Positions 20,651 to 30,752 are shown, numbered from the stretch's first letter. The stretch is 39,251 nt of DNA from Nitrosomonas sp. Nm84 (GCF_003201565.1 NZ_QJJP01000031.1:1-39251); one strand, 5' to 3'. Program-made: numbers and translations. The notes: a model not told the origin generated them from the letters alone.

Positions 20651-21754
20651 ATGTTCAAGGAAAATTTGAATCTCAGTCTAGACTTTTTTAGGATGAAATC
20701 GCCTCGATTAATAGGGGTGGACATCAGTTCTTCATCTGTAAAAATGGTCGAATTATCAATGACGGGCAAAAGAAATCAAGCCTACTGCATTGAACGCTAC
20801 GCAATTGAGCCTATGCCGGTGGATGCAATGCTGGATGGTGGAATTGTCAATTTAGAAGCAGTGGGTGAATGTCTGCAACGTGGATGGAAGCGTATGGGGA
20901 CACGTCAAAAGAATGTCGCGCTCGCACTACCGGTCACCGACGTGATTACTAAAAAAATTATTGTACCAGCCGGTCAGCGTGAAGAAGATTTAGCTTTTCA
21001 GGTTGAAAATGAAGCCAGTCAATACATTCCTTTTCCGCTGGATGAGATTGATCTAGATTTTCAGGTGGTTAAGCCGGCGCCAGACAGTCTGGAAGAGGTG
21101 GAAGTCCTAATTGCCGCATCGCGTAAAGAAAAAGTGGAAGATCGAGTGGCAGCGGCATTATCGGCTGGTCTGAAAGCAATAGTCATGGATGTTGAGTCTT
21201 ATGCGGCGCAAGCGGCATTTGAATTAACGCTCGGTCAGTTACCAGAAGGTGGTAAGAATCAAGTGATTGCATTGGTTGATGTTGGTGCAACTGTCATGAA
21301 AATTAATGTGTTTCACAATGGTGAACCGGTATATACGCGAGATCAGCCATTTGGCGGTAACCAGTTGACTCAAGAAATTGGTAATCAATTTAATCTCTCG
21401 TTAGAAGAGTCGGAAGTTGCCAAACGCAGCGGGAATTTACCTGATAACTATAAAACAGATGTTTTACAACCATTCTGTGAAACATTGGCGATCGAAGTGA
21501 TGCGGGCGATTCAATTTTTTTACACGTCGACCCAATATACCGATGTCAATTATATTTTTATTGCAGGCGGATGTGCAGTGATTCCAGGTCTTAAAGAAAT
21601 TATCGCGTCACGTACACAAGTGAGTACTTTCGTTGTTAATCCTTTCTCACATATGGAATTGTCGAGTCGTATTGTGTCGAGACAACTTAACTCAGACGCA
21701 CCTTCCTTGTTGATTGCCTGCGGCTTGGCATTGCGAAGCTTTGATCCATCATGA
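20651..21754 (+). CDS. pilM: Type IV pilus assembly protein PilM
   Basis: A 367-residue actin-like ATP-binding protein of the cytoplasmic side of the pilus machine. Visible motifs: GVDISSSSVKMVELS (residues about 22-36), FQVENEASQYIPFPLDEIDL and ALVDVGATVMKINVF. It binds the short N-terminal tail of PilN. The start at 20651 lacks a clear ribosome-binding site; ATG at 20693 is an alternative that keeps the conserved core. It overlaps pilN by four bases. Confidence 0.94.
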   Translation: MFKENLNLSLDFFRMKSPRLIGVDISSSSVKMVELSMTGKRNQAYCIERYAIEPMPVDAMLDGGIVNLEAVGECLQRGWKRMGTRQKNVALALPVTDVITKKIIVPAGQREEDLAFQVENEASQYIPFPLDEIDLDFQVVKPAPDSLEEVEVLIAASRKEKVEDRVAAALSAGLKAIVMDVESYAAQAAFELTLGQLPEGGKNQVIALVDVGATVMKINVFHNGEPVYTRDQPFGGNQLTQEIGNQFNLSLEESEVAKRSGNLPDNYKTDVLQPFCETLAIEVMRAIQFFYTSTQYTDVNYIFIAGGCAVIPGLKEIIASRTQVSTFVVNPFSHMELSSRIVSRQLNSDAPSLLIACGLALRSFDPS

Positions 21755-22308
21755 TACGAATTAATCTGCTACCTCATCGTGAATTAAAGCGCAAAGCGCA
21801 ACAACAGCAAATTGCAGTGCTGGCGGGATTGGTTGGTTTGCTAGGCATCATTGTTGTTTGGGGGATATATACGATAATCGCTGGAGAAATAGAATATCAG
21901 AATGGTCGCAATCAGTATTTGAATGATCAGACTGCTATTTTGGATAAAGAGATTGCTGAAATTAGAGAAATAAAGGCGCGTACCAAAGAATTATTGGCAC
22001 GCAAAAAAATTGTTGAAACGTTGCAACATAGTCGATCTGAAGTCGTTCATTTACTGGATCAGTTAGTGAGATTGCTTCCGGATGGTGTATATCTGCAGAG
22101 TGTAAAACAGGTGGATCACGATATTAATCTGGTGGGGTACGCACAATCGAATGCGTGGGTTTCTACGTTAATGCGCAATCTCGAATCTTCTCCACATCTA
22201 GAATCCGCATTGTTGATAGAGATTAAAGCGATTACTGTAAACAATACACGCCAAAACGAATTTAATATGAAGGTAAAGCTCAAGCGTACAGCTATTGATG
22301 AATTATAG
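21751..22308 (+). CDS. pilN: Type IV pilus assembly protein PilN
   Basis: A 185-residue inner-membrane protein. It starts MIRINLLPHRELKRKAQQQQ, and IRINLLPHRE is the conserved PilM-binding motif, followed by one membrane helix (about 22-46). The periplasmic part starts with a coiled coil and a ferredoxin-like domain that pairs with PilO. It overlaps pilM by four bases. The next gene starts 50 bases downstream. Confidence 0.94.
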   Translation: MIRINLLPHRELKRKAQQQQIAVLAGLVGLLGIIVVWGIYTIIAGEIEYQNGRNQYLNDQTAILDKEIAEIREIKARTKELLARKKIVETLQHSRSEVVHLLDQLVRLLPDGVYLQSVKQVDHDINLVGYAQSNAWVSTLMRNLESSPHLESALLIEIKAITVNNTRQNEFNMKVKLKRTAIDEL

Positions 22309-22358
22309 AATTTATTCCTGAATCCAATCAGACAAACTTAACTTAAGAATGTGTCGCA

Positions 22359-22970
22359 ATGAATCTACTTATCGAATTACGTCAGCTTGACATAAATAAT
22401 GCAGGAAGTTGGCCAGTTGCATTTAAGGTGAGTGCGCTGGTGATTTTGTTTGTTGCCATCATATCCGCAGGCTATTTTTTCGTTTGGGAAGAACAGGTTA
22501 AGGTGCTGGAGGATGCGCAAGCCCAAGAAGAAACATTAAAAGCTACTTATCTGGCTAAAAAAAGAAGTGCTGTGAATTTGCCGGCTTTGCGTCAACAGCT
22601 AAAGGATATTGAACACTCATTAACTGCATTATTAAAGCAATTGCCGGATAAATCAGAAATGGAAGCACTATTAGTCGATATTAATCAAGCAGGTTTAGGT
22701 CGAGGATTACAGTTTGAGTTGTTTAAACCGGCAGCTAGTGAAACTATCAATGCATTTTATGCCGAACTACCAATTTCAATACGTGTGATCGGTGGATACC
22801 ACGATATCGGCGCATTTGTCAGCGATGTTGCACAATTACCACGGATTGTAACATTGAACAACATTGGCATAACACCTGGAACTGATGGGAAATTGGTACT
22901 GGATGCCGTTGCAAAAACATTTCGTTATCTGGATGAAGAAGAAATAGCAAAGCAGACTGGAGGAAAATGA
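22359..22970 (+). CDS. pilO: Type IV pilus assembly protein PilO
   Basis: A 203-residue inner-membrane protein with one helix (about 20-45), then a periplasmic coiled coil (about 50-95) and a ferredoxin-like fold including PISIRVIGGYHDIGAFVSDV. PilO and PilN form the heterodimer that links the inner-membrane platform to PilP. It lies between pilN and pilP, three bases before the pilP start. Confidence 0.94.
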   Translation: MNLLIELRQLDINNAGSWPVAFKVSALVILFVAIISAGYFFVWEEQVKVLEDAQAQEETLKATYLAKKRSAVNLPALRQQLKDIEHSLTALLKQLPDKSEMEALLVDINQAGLGRGLQFELFKPAASETINAFYAELPISIRVIGGYHDIGAFVSDVAQLPRIVTLNNIGITPGTDGKLVLDAVAKTFRYLDEEEIAKQTGGK

Positions 22971-22973
22971 ATT

Positions 22974-23492
22974 ATGATTAGAAACAAATTCCTACTAGTA
23001 CTACTGATTATTTCAGTGATGATGATAACGGCTTGTAGTCAGAATGGTTATGGCGATCTGGAAACATTTATTAATGATTCAGGTAACGGTTTACATGGGC
23101 AGGTTGATCCACTACCGGAAGTTAGACCCTATAAGCATTTCACATATCAGGCCTTTGATATTCCCAACCCATTTTTGCCACGTAAAAGTGATCAAGCGCA
23201 GAATACAATGAGTGGCATTCAACCAGACTTAAATCGCAGCAAGGAAGTGTTGGAATCTTATTCGTTGGAGAGTTTATCGATGGTTGGTTCACTGCAACGG
23301 GAAGAGTCGATCTTTGCTTTGATAAAATCTCCAGATGGCACATTGCATCGCGTTAGGAAAGGTAATTATTTGGGGCAGAATTTTGGGAAAATCGATCATA
23401 TTTCAGAAGTAGAAGTCAAGCTGGTGGAGATTGTACAGGGGGGCGTGAATGAATGGACTGAGCGGACTAGTGCACTCATGCTGAAGAATTAG
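22974..23492 (+). CDS. pilP: Type IV pilus assembly lipoprotein PilP
   Basis: A 172-residue lipoprotein. The signal peptide ends in a lipobox, ITAC, with lipidated Cys21. The mature protein has a flexible region and a C-terminal beta-sandwich (YSLESLSMVGSLQREESIFA and the KGNYLGQNFGKI segment) that binds the N-domains of PilQ. It bridges the inner-membrane complex and the secretin pore. It starts three bases after pilO and ends 25 bases before pilQ. Confidence 0.94.
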   Translation: MIRNKFLLVLLIISVMMITACSQNGYGDLETFINDSGNGLHGQVDPLPEVRPYKHFTYQAFDIPNPFLPRKSDQAQNTMSGIQPDLNRSKEVLESYSLESLSMVGSLQREESIFALIKSPDGTLHRVRKGNYLGQNFGKIDHISEVEVKLVEIVQGGVNEWTERTSALMLKN

Positions 23493-23517
23493 AAATAGGA
23501 CCATGTAGCTATCGACA

Positions 23518-25623
23518 ATGAAAATAAATATTCTAGGGTTGGGAATAGCAGCACTGTTGATTTTTTTTGTTACCACGGTTTTTGCTGAAGAGATTCAGCT
23601 TTCAGAGACACCTCAAAATGATAGTAATCATATTCGGTCAATCGATATTTCTAATATCCAGAATGGAGAAGTAGTCGCCAAATTAACGCTAGATCACCCA
23701 CTGCCAACCCTTCCAATGGGTGTTTCACTCAGTAATCCTTTTCGTATTTATTTCGATTTTTACCAGGTTGCCAATGGCATGGGTAAGAATATCCAAGAAG
23801 CTGCAGAAGGTGATTTACGCAGCATTAATATCGTACAGGTTGGGGATCGGACCCGTGTGGTATTGAATTTATCAAAACTAATGAGACACGATATTCGTGC
23901 GATAGACAACACGCTGTTTATCCGGCTTGTTGCGGTAGCTGAGAATCAAGTAGTGAATGCAGCTGTTCGATTTGCTGAAGACACCCCCAATAAACAGATG
24001 AACAGCCTGCGAGATATAGATTTCCGGCGTGGAACAAATGGCGAAGGCCGTATCGTCGTTGATATGACAAAAGTTAATGCTGGCGTTGATGTTCAACAGC
24101 AAGGCGACGAGGTTTTTGTCGAGTTTGTCGATACTTCACTGCCCAGCAGCCTGAGAAGGCGATTGGATGTGGTAGATTTTGCGACACCTGTGAGTACCAT
24201 TGAAACTGCCAAGAAGGGCGATAACGTCCGCATGATTGTTAGATCCAATGGTCGATGGGAACACTCTGCACGTCAATCTGGCTCACAGTTTATTTTGGAA
24301 GTGCGTGCGCTGACGGATAGCGAAGAAGAATTGGAAAAAAGAAAGCGAATCAATGGTGGTTATACGGGTGAGCGATTATCGCTTAATTTTCAAGATGTAG
24401 AAGTAAGAGCGATATTACAAGTCATTGCCGACTTCACCAATCTTAATATCATTGCCAGTGATTCTGTCAGCGGAAATCTTACCTTACGGCTAAAGGATGT
24501 TCCTTGGGATCAAGCGTTGGATATCGTGCTGCAAGTGCATGGTCTGGACAAGCGCAAAACGGGAAACGTCATTTTTGTAGCGCCGCGTAAAGAAATGGCG
24601 GATAGAGAATTATTGGATCTGGAAGCACAACTGCAAATAACCGAAATGGAGCCGCTACGTACAGAAATTTTCCACCTGAATCATCGCAGAGTTAATTCCA
24701 TATCGTTTGAAGGAATGCTCAGTAAGCGCGGTACAATCAATTTAGATGAAATCAGTAACACGGTTACGGTAACTGATATTCCTGTTAGATTAACCGAGAT
24801 CAGAAAACGCATACAGCGCTTAGATGTTTTTGAAAGGCAAGTCATGATTGAGGCGCGTATTGTTGAAGCGACTGAAACATTCAGCCGGAATCTGGGCGCA
24901 CGTTTTGGTATACAGAACTCATCGAATCTGGGCAGTAATGGATTGGGAATTTCAGGTAACCTTACAGACTCAAGCGCCTTGGCTGGAGGCGGTTCAGTGG
25001 GTGGTGGTGGCAATCTGAATGTCAATTTGCCTGCTGCTGCCGGCGTCGGACTGCTTGGCGGGCCTGCAGCATTGGGGCTAAGTTTGTTGAAATTTAACAA
25101 CAACCGGTTGATTAATCTGGAATTATCAGCTTTAGAAACCGATCAGAAAGGGCGGATCATTGCGAGCCCGCGCGTGGTGACTGCACATGGCATCGAAGCC
25201 ATTATCGAGCAGGGTGATCGGGTGCCATATCAGCAAGCGACAAGTAGCGGCGCCACCAGTATCCGCTTCATGGATGCGACACTCCGACTAAAGGTAAAGC
25301 CATTGATCACCTATAATGGTCAAATTGATATGGAATTAAATGTCAATCAGGACAAAATTGGCACGGCGATTAATCAATTCCTGCCACCGCCAATTAATAC
25401 CAAACAAGTCACTACCAAAGTTCTGGTGGAAAATGGTGGTACTGTCGTGATTGGTGGCATTTTTGACCGCACTGAGAATCAAGTCGTCAATAAGGTGCCT
25501 TTGTTGGGTGATATTCCGGTGTTGGGCAACGTTTTTCGTAATACGACCAAAGTGGATAATAAACGAGAGTTATTGATTTTTGTGACGCCACGTATCTTGA
25601 GCGAAAATCTCAATCTGCAGTAA
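23518..25623 (+). CDS. pilQ: Type IV pilus secretin PilQ
   Basis: A 701-residue outer-membrane secretin through which the pilus extends and DNA can enter. It has a signal peptide (cleavage after about residue 23, VFA), two AMIN-like domains that bind peptidoglycan, an STN/N0 domain (LSLNFQDVEVRAILQVIADF), an N1 domain, and the secretin core with VMIEARIVEATETFSRNLGA, a Gly-rich stretch and LLIFVTPRIL at the end. It closes the pilMNOPQ operon. aroK and aroB, which often follow, are absent here; the next gene runs the other way. Confidence 0.95.
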   Translation: MKINILGLGIAALLIFFVTTVFAEEIQLSETPQNDSNHIRSIDISNIQNGEVVAKLTLDHPLPTLPMGVSLSNPFRIYFDFYQVANGMGKNIQEAAEGDLRSINIVQVGDRTRVVLNLSKLMRHDIRAIDNTLFIRLVAVAENQVVNAAVRFAEDTPNKQMNSLRDIDFRRGTNGEGRIVVDMTKVNAGVDVQQQGDEVFVEFVDTSLPSSLRRRLDVVDFATPVSTIETAKKGDNVRMIVRSNGRWEHSARQSGSQFILEVRALTDSEEELEKRKRINGGYTGERLSLNFQDVEVRAILQVIADFTNLNIIASDSVSGNLTLRLKDVPWDQALDIVLQVHGLDKRKTGNVIFVAPRKEMADRELLDLEAQLQITEMEPLRTEIFHLNHRRVNSISFEGMLSKRGTINLDEISNTVTVTDIPVRLTEIRKRIQRLDVFERQVMIEARIVEATETFSRNLGARFGIQNSSNLGSNGLGISGNLTDSSALAGGGSVGGGGNLNVNLPAAAGVGLLGGPAALGLSLLKFNNNRLINLELSALETDQKGRIIASPRVVTAHGIEAIIEQGDRVPYQQATSSGATSIRFMDATLRLKVKPLITYNGQIDMELNVNQDKIGTAINQFLPPPINTKQVTTKVLVENGGTVVIGGIFDRTENQVVNKVPLLGDIPVLGNVFRNTTKVDNKRELLIFVTPRILSENLNLQ

Positions 25624-25627
25624 CGAT

Positions 25628-26092
25628 TTATTGTCCCGATGGAAATCCAGCCTGACGCCATGCCTCATAAGCAATAATGGCGACGGCGTTGGATAAGTTC
25701 AAACTGCGACTGGCTGCAACCATGGGTACTCGTATACGACGAGACTCTGGAAATGTTTCCAATAGCTGCATCGGTAAGCCGCAACTTTCTGCACCAAATA
25801 GAAAAGCATCTCCGGCGGCGTAGGTAACTTTGTCGTAGCGCTGTTTTCCCTTGGTAGTCACTGCAAACACACGGTGTTCCTGCAAATTTTGACTGCAATT
25901 CAGCCAATTTTCATGCACTTTGATCCGAGCAAATTCGTGATAATCCAGACCGGCGCGCAATAACTGCTTGTCTTGAAGTGGGAAACCCAATGGTTTCACA
26001 AGATGCAACTGTATGCCGGTATTGGCGCACAGGCGGATAATATTGCCCGTATTGGGTGGAATCTCAGGTTGATGAAGAATAATGTTAAACAT
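25628..26092 (-). CDS. trmL: tRNA (cytidine(34)-2'-O)-methyltransferase
   Basis: A 154-residue SPOUT-family methyltransferase. It begins MFNIILHQPEIPPNTGNIIR, the TrmL/CspR signature, and has LFGAESCGLP and the knot motif SRSLNLSNAVAIIAYEAWRQ. The enzyme methylates the wobble base of certain leucine tRNAs. Its stop lies five bases from that of pilQ, so the two units converge with no visible terminator. It is probably transcribed with comF, 21 bases upstream. Confidence 0.94.
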   Translation of the reverse strand: MFNIILHQPEIPPNTGNIIRLCANTGIQLHLVKPLGFPLQDKQLLRAGLDYHEFARIKVHENWLNCSQNLQEHRVFAVTTKGKQRYDKVTYAAGDAFLFGAESCGLPMQLLETFPESRRIRVPMVAASRSLNLSNAVAIIAYEAWRQAGFPSGQ

Positions 26093-26113
26093 AGGATTTA
26101 TAGAAATGGTTTT

Positions 26114-26809
26114 TTACACCATGTAAGGGCCGGTTTGATGGATCTCGGATAGCGTTCGGGCAACTACCCAATTACTGATTTCAGCAGCACCTTGCTGGCG
26201 CAGCGTCTTCGCCAATTCGTTCAATGTGGCGCCGGTTGTCATCACATCATCGACTACCGCGACATGCTTGCCCGATAGATCGATTTTACAGCTAAATGCT
26301 TTGCGGATGTTTTTTTGGCGGTCTTTCCATGGTAATCCGGTTTGCGGCAATGTATGCTTGATGCGGCTACAGCTGTCTGGCAGAATCATAATTCCCATGT
26401 GCTTCGAGATATAGCGACTGATTTCCATCGCCTGATTAAAGCCGCGTTCGCGCAGCCTGATCGGATGTAGCGGCATTGGTATGATGACATCCGGGCGCAT
26501 TGCTGTTGTGGTTAGTTTTTTGATGAGCAAGTCAGCAAGAATCGGTGCGATGGCCAGATTGGCCTGGTATTTGAATGAATGGATCAGCGCATCAATGGGA
26601 AAGGAATAGCGCAATGCCGCAATGGTACGTGTGAAAGCCGGTGGTTTTTTCAAACAAGCACCACATATTTCCGCTGTTGGTACCGGCCATAGGCAAATGG
26701 GGCAATGGTTTTCTGGCAGTTGCGGCAAGTGAATCATGCATGAGTCGCATATGTCCAGGTCGGCGGCAATGCCACATAGTACACAATTTTTCCGAGTGAA
26801 GATTTGCAC
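26114..26809 (-). CDS. comF: ComF family phosphoribosyltransferase-like protein
   Basis: A 231-residue protein. The N-terminal part has paired cysteines (NCVLCG, CDSC, CPIC, CGAC) that form zinc fingers of the double zinc ribbon type. The C-terminal part is a type I phosphoribosyltransferase fold with the PRPP loop VAVVDDVMTTGATLNELA. ComF proteins support natural transformation after DNA uptake. It is adjacent to the pil operon, which can provide the uptake pilus, and divergent from bioB. Confidence 0.9.
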   Translation of the reverse strand: MQIFTRKNCVLCGIAADLDICDSCMIHLPQLPENHCPICLWPVPTAEICGACLKKPPAFTRTIAALRYSFPIDALIHSFKYQANLAIAPILADLLIKKLTTTAMRPDVIIPMPLHPIRLRERGFNQAMEISRYISKHMGIMILPDSCSRIKHTLPQTGLPWKDRQKNIRKAFSCKIDLSGKHVAVVDDVMTTGATLNELAKTLRQQGAAEISNWVVARTLSEIHQTGPYMV

Positions 26810-26940
26810 GGTAATTAATCAGTTGTTAAAAAATGAATGGCGGAAAAATTGACAGCGTGCATTGAATCCTTGATCATCCAAGATTATCGGCAATTGAAGC
26901 GATTCGTTGTCCATTTGAACAGAACGACAGGTAAATCGGC
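26810..26940. other. comF-bioB divergent intergenic region
   Basis: A 131-base spacer that must carry the promoters of comF and the biotin operon. It holds a short imperfect inverted repeat (AATCCTTG-ATCATC-CAAGATT, about 26865-26886). TTGAATCCT at 26862-26870 matches the right arm of the palindrome before birA over nine bases, but no second arm is found at the same spacing. No convincing -10/-35 pair was recognised. Confidence 0.3.
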
Positions 26941-27945
26941 ATGAATTACAATTCACTTACAACGCACGAAACACAAAATGACTCAATCAGTATAACCGGA
27001 AAATCGGAAGACTCAACATATTGGAGCGTGGCGGACATCGAGGCATTATTGGACGCACCATTTAACGATCTGATTTATCGCGCACAATGCGTGCATCGTC
27101 AGCATCATGATGCCAACGGTGTGCAATTATCGACGTTGATTTCCGTGAAAACCGGTGGTTGTCCCGAAGATTGCGGTTACTGTCCGCAAGCGGCGCGCTA
27201 TCATACCAGTGTTGAGAATCAGGACATGTTGTCGCTCGATGACGTGGTGTCCGCCGCGGCTGCCGCAAAAGCCAAAGGCGCTTCACGGTTCTGCATGGGT
27301 GCCGCCTGGCGCGGTCCGAAACAACGCGACATCGAGAAAATGACCGAAATGGTACGCGCGGTCAAATCACTGGGGATGGAAACTTGCGCTACACTGGGCT
27401 TGTTGAAACCCGGCCAGGCAGAGCAACTTGGTGAAGCCGGCCTGGATTATTACAACCATAATCTCGATACAGCGCCGGAATATTATGAAGAAATCATTAC
27501 CACGCGGCAATATCAGGATCGCCTGAATACATTGCAGGAAGTGCGTAATGCCGGCATCAATGTATGTTGCGGCGGTATTGTCGGAATGGGCGAAACCCGC
27601 CAGTCGCGCGCCGGATTGATTGCGCAATTGGCGAATCTGAATCCATATCCGGAATCGGTGCCGATCAACCACTTGGTGCAAGTCGAGGGTACGCCACTGT
27701 ATGGCACCGCAGCGCTCGATCCGCTCGAGTTTGTGCGCACTATTGCCGCGGCGCGGATCACCATGCCCAAAGCCATGGTGCGGTTATCTGCAGGTCGGCA
27801 GGAAATGTCTGAAGCCATACAGGCGCTGTGTTTTCTGGCAGGGGCCAATTCCATTTTTTATGGTGACAAGCTGTTGACGACAGGAAATCCGGAAACGGAC
27901 CATGACCGGGCATTGCTGGATAAATTGGGACTTCACGCGCTGTAA
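26941..27945 (+). CDS. bioB: Biotin synthase
   Basis: A 334-residue radical SAM enzyme that inserts sulfur into dethiobiotin. The radical SAM cluster motif CPEDCGYC has Cys74, Cys78 and Cys81; the second cluster region includes [13 protein letters not shown] and the final [19 protein letters not shown]. It is the first gene of the bioBFHCD operon. The DNA is markedly GC-richer than the ribosomal block, as is the rest of the operon. Confidence 0.97.
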   Translation: MNYNSLTTHETQNDSISITGKSEDSTYWSVADIEALLDAPFNDLIYRAQCVHRQHHDANGVQLSTLISVKTGGCPEDCGYCPQAARYHTSVENQDMLSLDDVVSAAAAAKAKGASRFCMGAAWRGPKQRDIEKMTEMVRAVKSLGMETCATLGLLKPGQAEQLGEAGLDYYNHNLDTAPEYYEEIITTRQYQDRLNTLQEVRNAGINVCCGGIVGMGETRQSRAGLIAQLANLNPYPESVPINHLVQVEGTPLYGTAALDPLEFVRTIAAARITMPKAMVRLSAGRQEMSEAIQALCFLAGANSIFYGDKLLTTGNPETDHDRALLDKLGLHAL

Positions 27946-27956
27946 TGTTGTAAACC

Positions 27957-29120
27957 ATGTTTCCAGACCTGGCTGAACAGCTGTGTGTCCGTGAGCAACA
28001 AGGGCTACGGCGTTTCCGGCAAGTCGTCGAAAGTCCTCAAGCAACTCACATCACCATTGATGGTCGCGACTATCTGGCATTCAGCAGCAATGATTACCTG
28101 GGATTGGCCAATCATCGGGACTTGATCCAATCCGTGTGTGAAGGCGCGCAGCAATATGGCGTGGGAGCAGGGGCATCGCATCTCATTCATGGTCATTCTG
28201 CCGCGCATCATAGTCTGGAAGATGCGCTGGCGCAGTTCACTGGTTTTCCACGAGCCTTGTTGTTTTCTACCGGTTATATGGCAAATATCGGTGTCGTCAC
28301 TGCCTTAGTGGGGCGTGAGGATGCGATTTTTGCCGATAAACTGAATCATGCCTCGCTGAATGATGCGGCCTTACTGTCACGAGCGAAATTCATTCGCTAC
28401 CCGCATATCGATCTTGCTGCTTTGGAGCAACGTCTGGCAACTTCGAATGCGCGGCGCAAGCTGGTAATCTCCGATGCAGTATTCAGCATGGAAGGCGATA
28501 TTGCGCCGATTCCTCAGCTGGTTGCCTTGTGCGAGCAATATCATGCGCTGTTGTTGCTGGATGATGCGCATGGTTTTGGTGTATTGGGCAAGCAAGGGCG
28601 GGGCAGTTTATTGATGTCCGATCATCTTAAACAGCATTCGCCGAGCATCGTGTACATGGCAACGCTGGGTAAAGCAGCCGGTGTATTCGGTGCATTTGTT
28701 GCGGCTCAAGCAGAGGTGATCGAAGCCCTGATCCAATCCGCGCGCAGTTATATCTATACGACGGCTACACCGCCATTGTTATCGCATGCGTTATTGACAA
28801 GTTTGCGGCTGATTGAGCAAGATGAATGGCGGCGCGATGCATTGGCGCGAAACATTGCACAATTGAAAGAGGCGTTGCAATCATCGCCGTGGCAATTACT
28901 GCCTTCCAGTACGCCGATCCAGCCTCTGTTGATCGGAGACAATGCCGAAACCGTGCGTATCAGCCAGGGACTACGCAAACGTGGTATTTTGGTTCCGGCA
29001 ATTCGCCCGCCGACGGTGCCGCAGGGCACAGCGCGATTACGTATTTCGTTGTCTGCTACGCATCAACCGCATGATATCCTGCAGTTGACACAAGCCTTGC
29101 ACGAGCTGGTAGTATCATGA
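27957..29120 (+). CDS. bioF: 8-amino-7-oxononanoate synthase
   Basis: A 387-residue PLP enzyme joining pimeloyl-ACP and alanine. Seen: SSNDYLGLANH (residues 43-53), LDDAHGFGVLG (201-211), and the PLP lysine Lys239 in ATLGKAAGVFGAF. It starts 11 bases after bioB and overlaps bioH by four bases (ATGA), so translation is probably coupled. Confidence 0.95.
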   Translation: MFPDLAEQLCVREQQGLRRFRQVVESPQATHITIDGRDYLAFSSNDYLGLANHRDLIQSVCEGAQQYGVGAGASHLIHGHSAAHHSLEDALAQFTGFPRALLFSTGYMANIGVVTALVGREDAIFADKLNHASLNDAALLSRAKFIRYPHIDLAALEQRLATSNARRKLVISDAVFSMEGDIAPIPQLVALCEQYHALLLLDDAHGFGVLGKQGRGSLLMSDHLKQHSPSIVYMATLGKAAGVFGAFVAAQAEVIEALIQSARSYIYTTATPPLLSHALLTSLRLIEQDEWRRDALARNIAQLKEALQSSPWQLLPSSTPIQPLLIGDNAETVRISQGLRKRGILVPAIRPPTVPQGTARLRISLSATHQPHDILQLTQALHELVVS

Positions 29121-29887
29121 CGCCATTGCATATCGAAACCCTGGGGCAAGGCCCCGATCTGGTTTTATTGCACGGCTGGGCGATGCACAGCGGCATCTGG
29201 AGCAGCGTGCGCGAACAATTGAGTCAGCAGTTTCGCTTGCATCTGGTAGATTTGCCCGGGCATGGTTTGAGTCCCGCCAGTGAACCAGGCACGTTGGATC
29301 ATCTGGCCGATATCATTGCAGAAATTCTGCCGAAGCATTGCATGCTGGGTGGTTGGTCATTGGGCGGACAGATTGCGATGGAATTGGCGTTGCGTGAACC
29401 GGAACGTGTGCAGAAGCTGGTGCTGATTTCCACCACGCCCTGTTTTGTCAAGCGTGATGATTGGGAGTCGGGCATGGAGCGCAAATTGCTCCAGCTTTTT
29501 CTTGAGAATTTGAAACTCAATTATGCCACCACGATCAATCGTTTCCTGACGCTGCAAATGAGCGGTGACCGCGATGCGAGTAAGATTTTGTCGCAACTGC
29601 GCAAGCATTTTTTTCAGCGCGCCGAGCCGGATCCCAGTGCACTGGAGAAAGGTTTGAAGATTTTGCAGCACAGCGATTTACGCGACCGTATTACCGCGAT
29701 CCGGCAACCGGTTTTATTATTGCACGGTGAAAATGATGTGATTACCCATTCGGCTGCTGCCGATTGGATGCATCAACAATTGCCGCAATCGCAACGGGTG
29801 ATGTTTCCGCACTGCGGCCATGCACCGTTTTTATCGTATCCTGAACAATTTTTGACTTGCCTCAATGAATTCCGAACACACGCTTGA
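29117..29887 (+). CDS. bioH: Pimeloyl-ACP methyl ester carboxylesterase
   Basis: A 256-residue alpha/beta hydrolase. The oxyanion region is LHGWAMHSGIW (18-28); the nucleophile is Ser81 in GGWSLGGQ; the acid is probably in LLHGENDVI; and the catalytic His lies in HCGHAPFLSYP. BioH removes the methyl group of pimeloyl-ACP methyl ester made through BioC. In many gammaproteobacteria bioH stands alone; here it sits inside the operon between bioF and bioC, and overlaps bioC by 23 bases. Confidence 0.94.
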   Translation: MTPLHIETLGQGPDLVLLHGWAMHSGIWSSVREQLSQQFRLHLVDLPGHGLSPASEPGTLDHLADIIAEILPKHCMLGGWSLGGQIAMELALREPERVQKLVLISTTPCFVKRDDWESGMERKLLQLFLENLKLNYATTINRFLTLQMSGDRDASKILSQLRKHFFQRAEPDPSALEKGLKILQHSDLRDRITAIRQPVLLLHGENDVITHSAAADWMHQQLPQSQRVMFPHCGHAPFLSYPEQFLTCLNEFRTHA

Positions 29888-30743
29888 TAAAAAACAATTA
29901 CGCACCGCGTTTGAGCGTGCCTCGACCAGCTATGACCAAGCGGCGGTGCTGCAACGCGAGATCAGCAACCGCATGCTGTCGCGTCTGGAATACATCAAAT
30001 ATCGGCCCGATGTGATTATCGATGCCGGTAGCGGTACGGGCTATGGTAGCCAGCAATTGGCCAAACGCTATCCCGCCAGCCAATTGATAGCGGTCGATAT
30101 CGCCTGGGCGATGTTGTCGTATGCGCGACCGGAAACCGCCTGGTGGCAACGCCTGCTGCCTTCGCAGCAACGCACGGATTATGTATGCGCCGATATTGAA
30201 CAAATTCCGGTTAAAAATGAAAGTGTCGGCATGATCTGGTCGAACCTCGCGTTTCAGTGGTGTAATGACCTGGAACACACATTCGCCGAAATGTACCGCA
30301 TTCTGCGCACCGACGGCCTGCTGATGTTCAGCACTTTCGGCCCGGATACGCTGAAGGAACTGCGCCAGTCTTTTGCGCAAGCCGATACCTTCAGCCACGT
30401 TAACCGCTTCATCGACATGCACGATATTGGCGACTTGTTGGTGCACAACGGTTTTTCCACGCCGGTGATGGACATGGAATATATCACCCTGACGTATTCC
30501 GACGTCATCAGCGTGATGCGCGATTTAAAAGCCATCGGCGCACATAACGTATTGTTGGGCAGGCAACAGGGATTGATGGGGAAAAACAAGTGGCAAAAAG
30601 CGATCAACGCATACGAAAAATTGCGCCGCGACGGCAAATTGCCTGCGACATTTGAAGTGGTCTACGGTCATGCCTGGAAACCACTGGATCGTCGCTCCGT
30701 GTTAACGCCGGAAACGCGCCGGCAATTGGGTTTGATGGGTTAA
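29865..30743 (+). CDS. bioC: Malonyl-ACP O-methyltransferase
   Basis: A 292-residue SAM-dependent methyltransferase. The SAM motif is DAGSGTGYGSQQL (53-65). Further segments typical of BioC are SNLAFQWCNDLEHTFAEMYR and FSTFGPDTLKELRQSFA. It methylates malonyl-ACP so that fatty-acid synthesis can build the pimelate chain. Its start lies within bioH. bioD follows after nine bases. Confidence 0.94.
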   Translation: MNSEHTLDKKQLRTAFERASTSYDQAAVLQREISNRMLSRLEYIKYRPDVIIDAGSGTGYGSQQLAKRYPASQLIAVDIAWAMLSYARPETAWWQRLLPSQQRTDYVCADIEQIPVKNESVGMIWSNLAFQWCNDLEHTFAEMYRILRTDGLLMFSTFGPDTLKELRQSFAQADTFSHVNRFIDMHDIGDLLVHNGFSTPVMDMEYITLTYSDVISVMRDLKAIGAHNVLLGRQQGLMGKNKWQKAINAYEKLRRDGKLPATFEVVYGHAWKPLDRRSVLTPETRRQLGLMG

Positions 30744-30752
30744 CTAGTTTCT

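Noticed and set aside
24681..25103. Long minus-strand open frame inside pilQ
   Set aside because: It is the shadow of the Gly/Ala-rich secretin coding sequence, with a proline-rich translation and no family match.
26880..26935. TCGTT-N14-AACGA as a BirA operator before bioB
   Set aside because: Arms of only five bases, no match to the birA palindrome or to known operators; chance is likely.
29898..30446. Long minus-strand open frame inside bioC
   Set aside because: Antisense shadow of a clear methyltransferase gene; GC-rich codon structure creates such frames.
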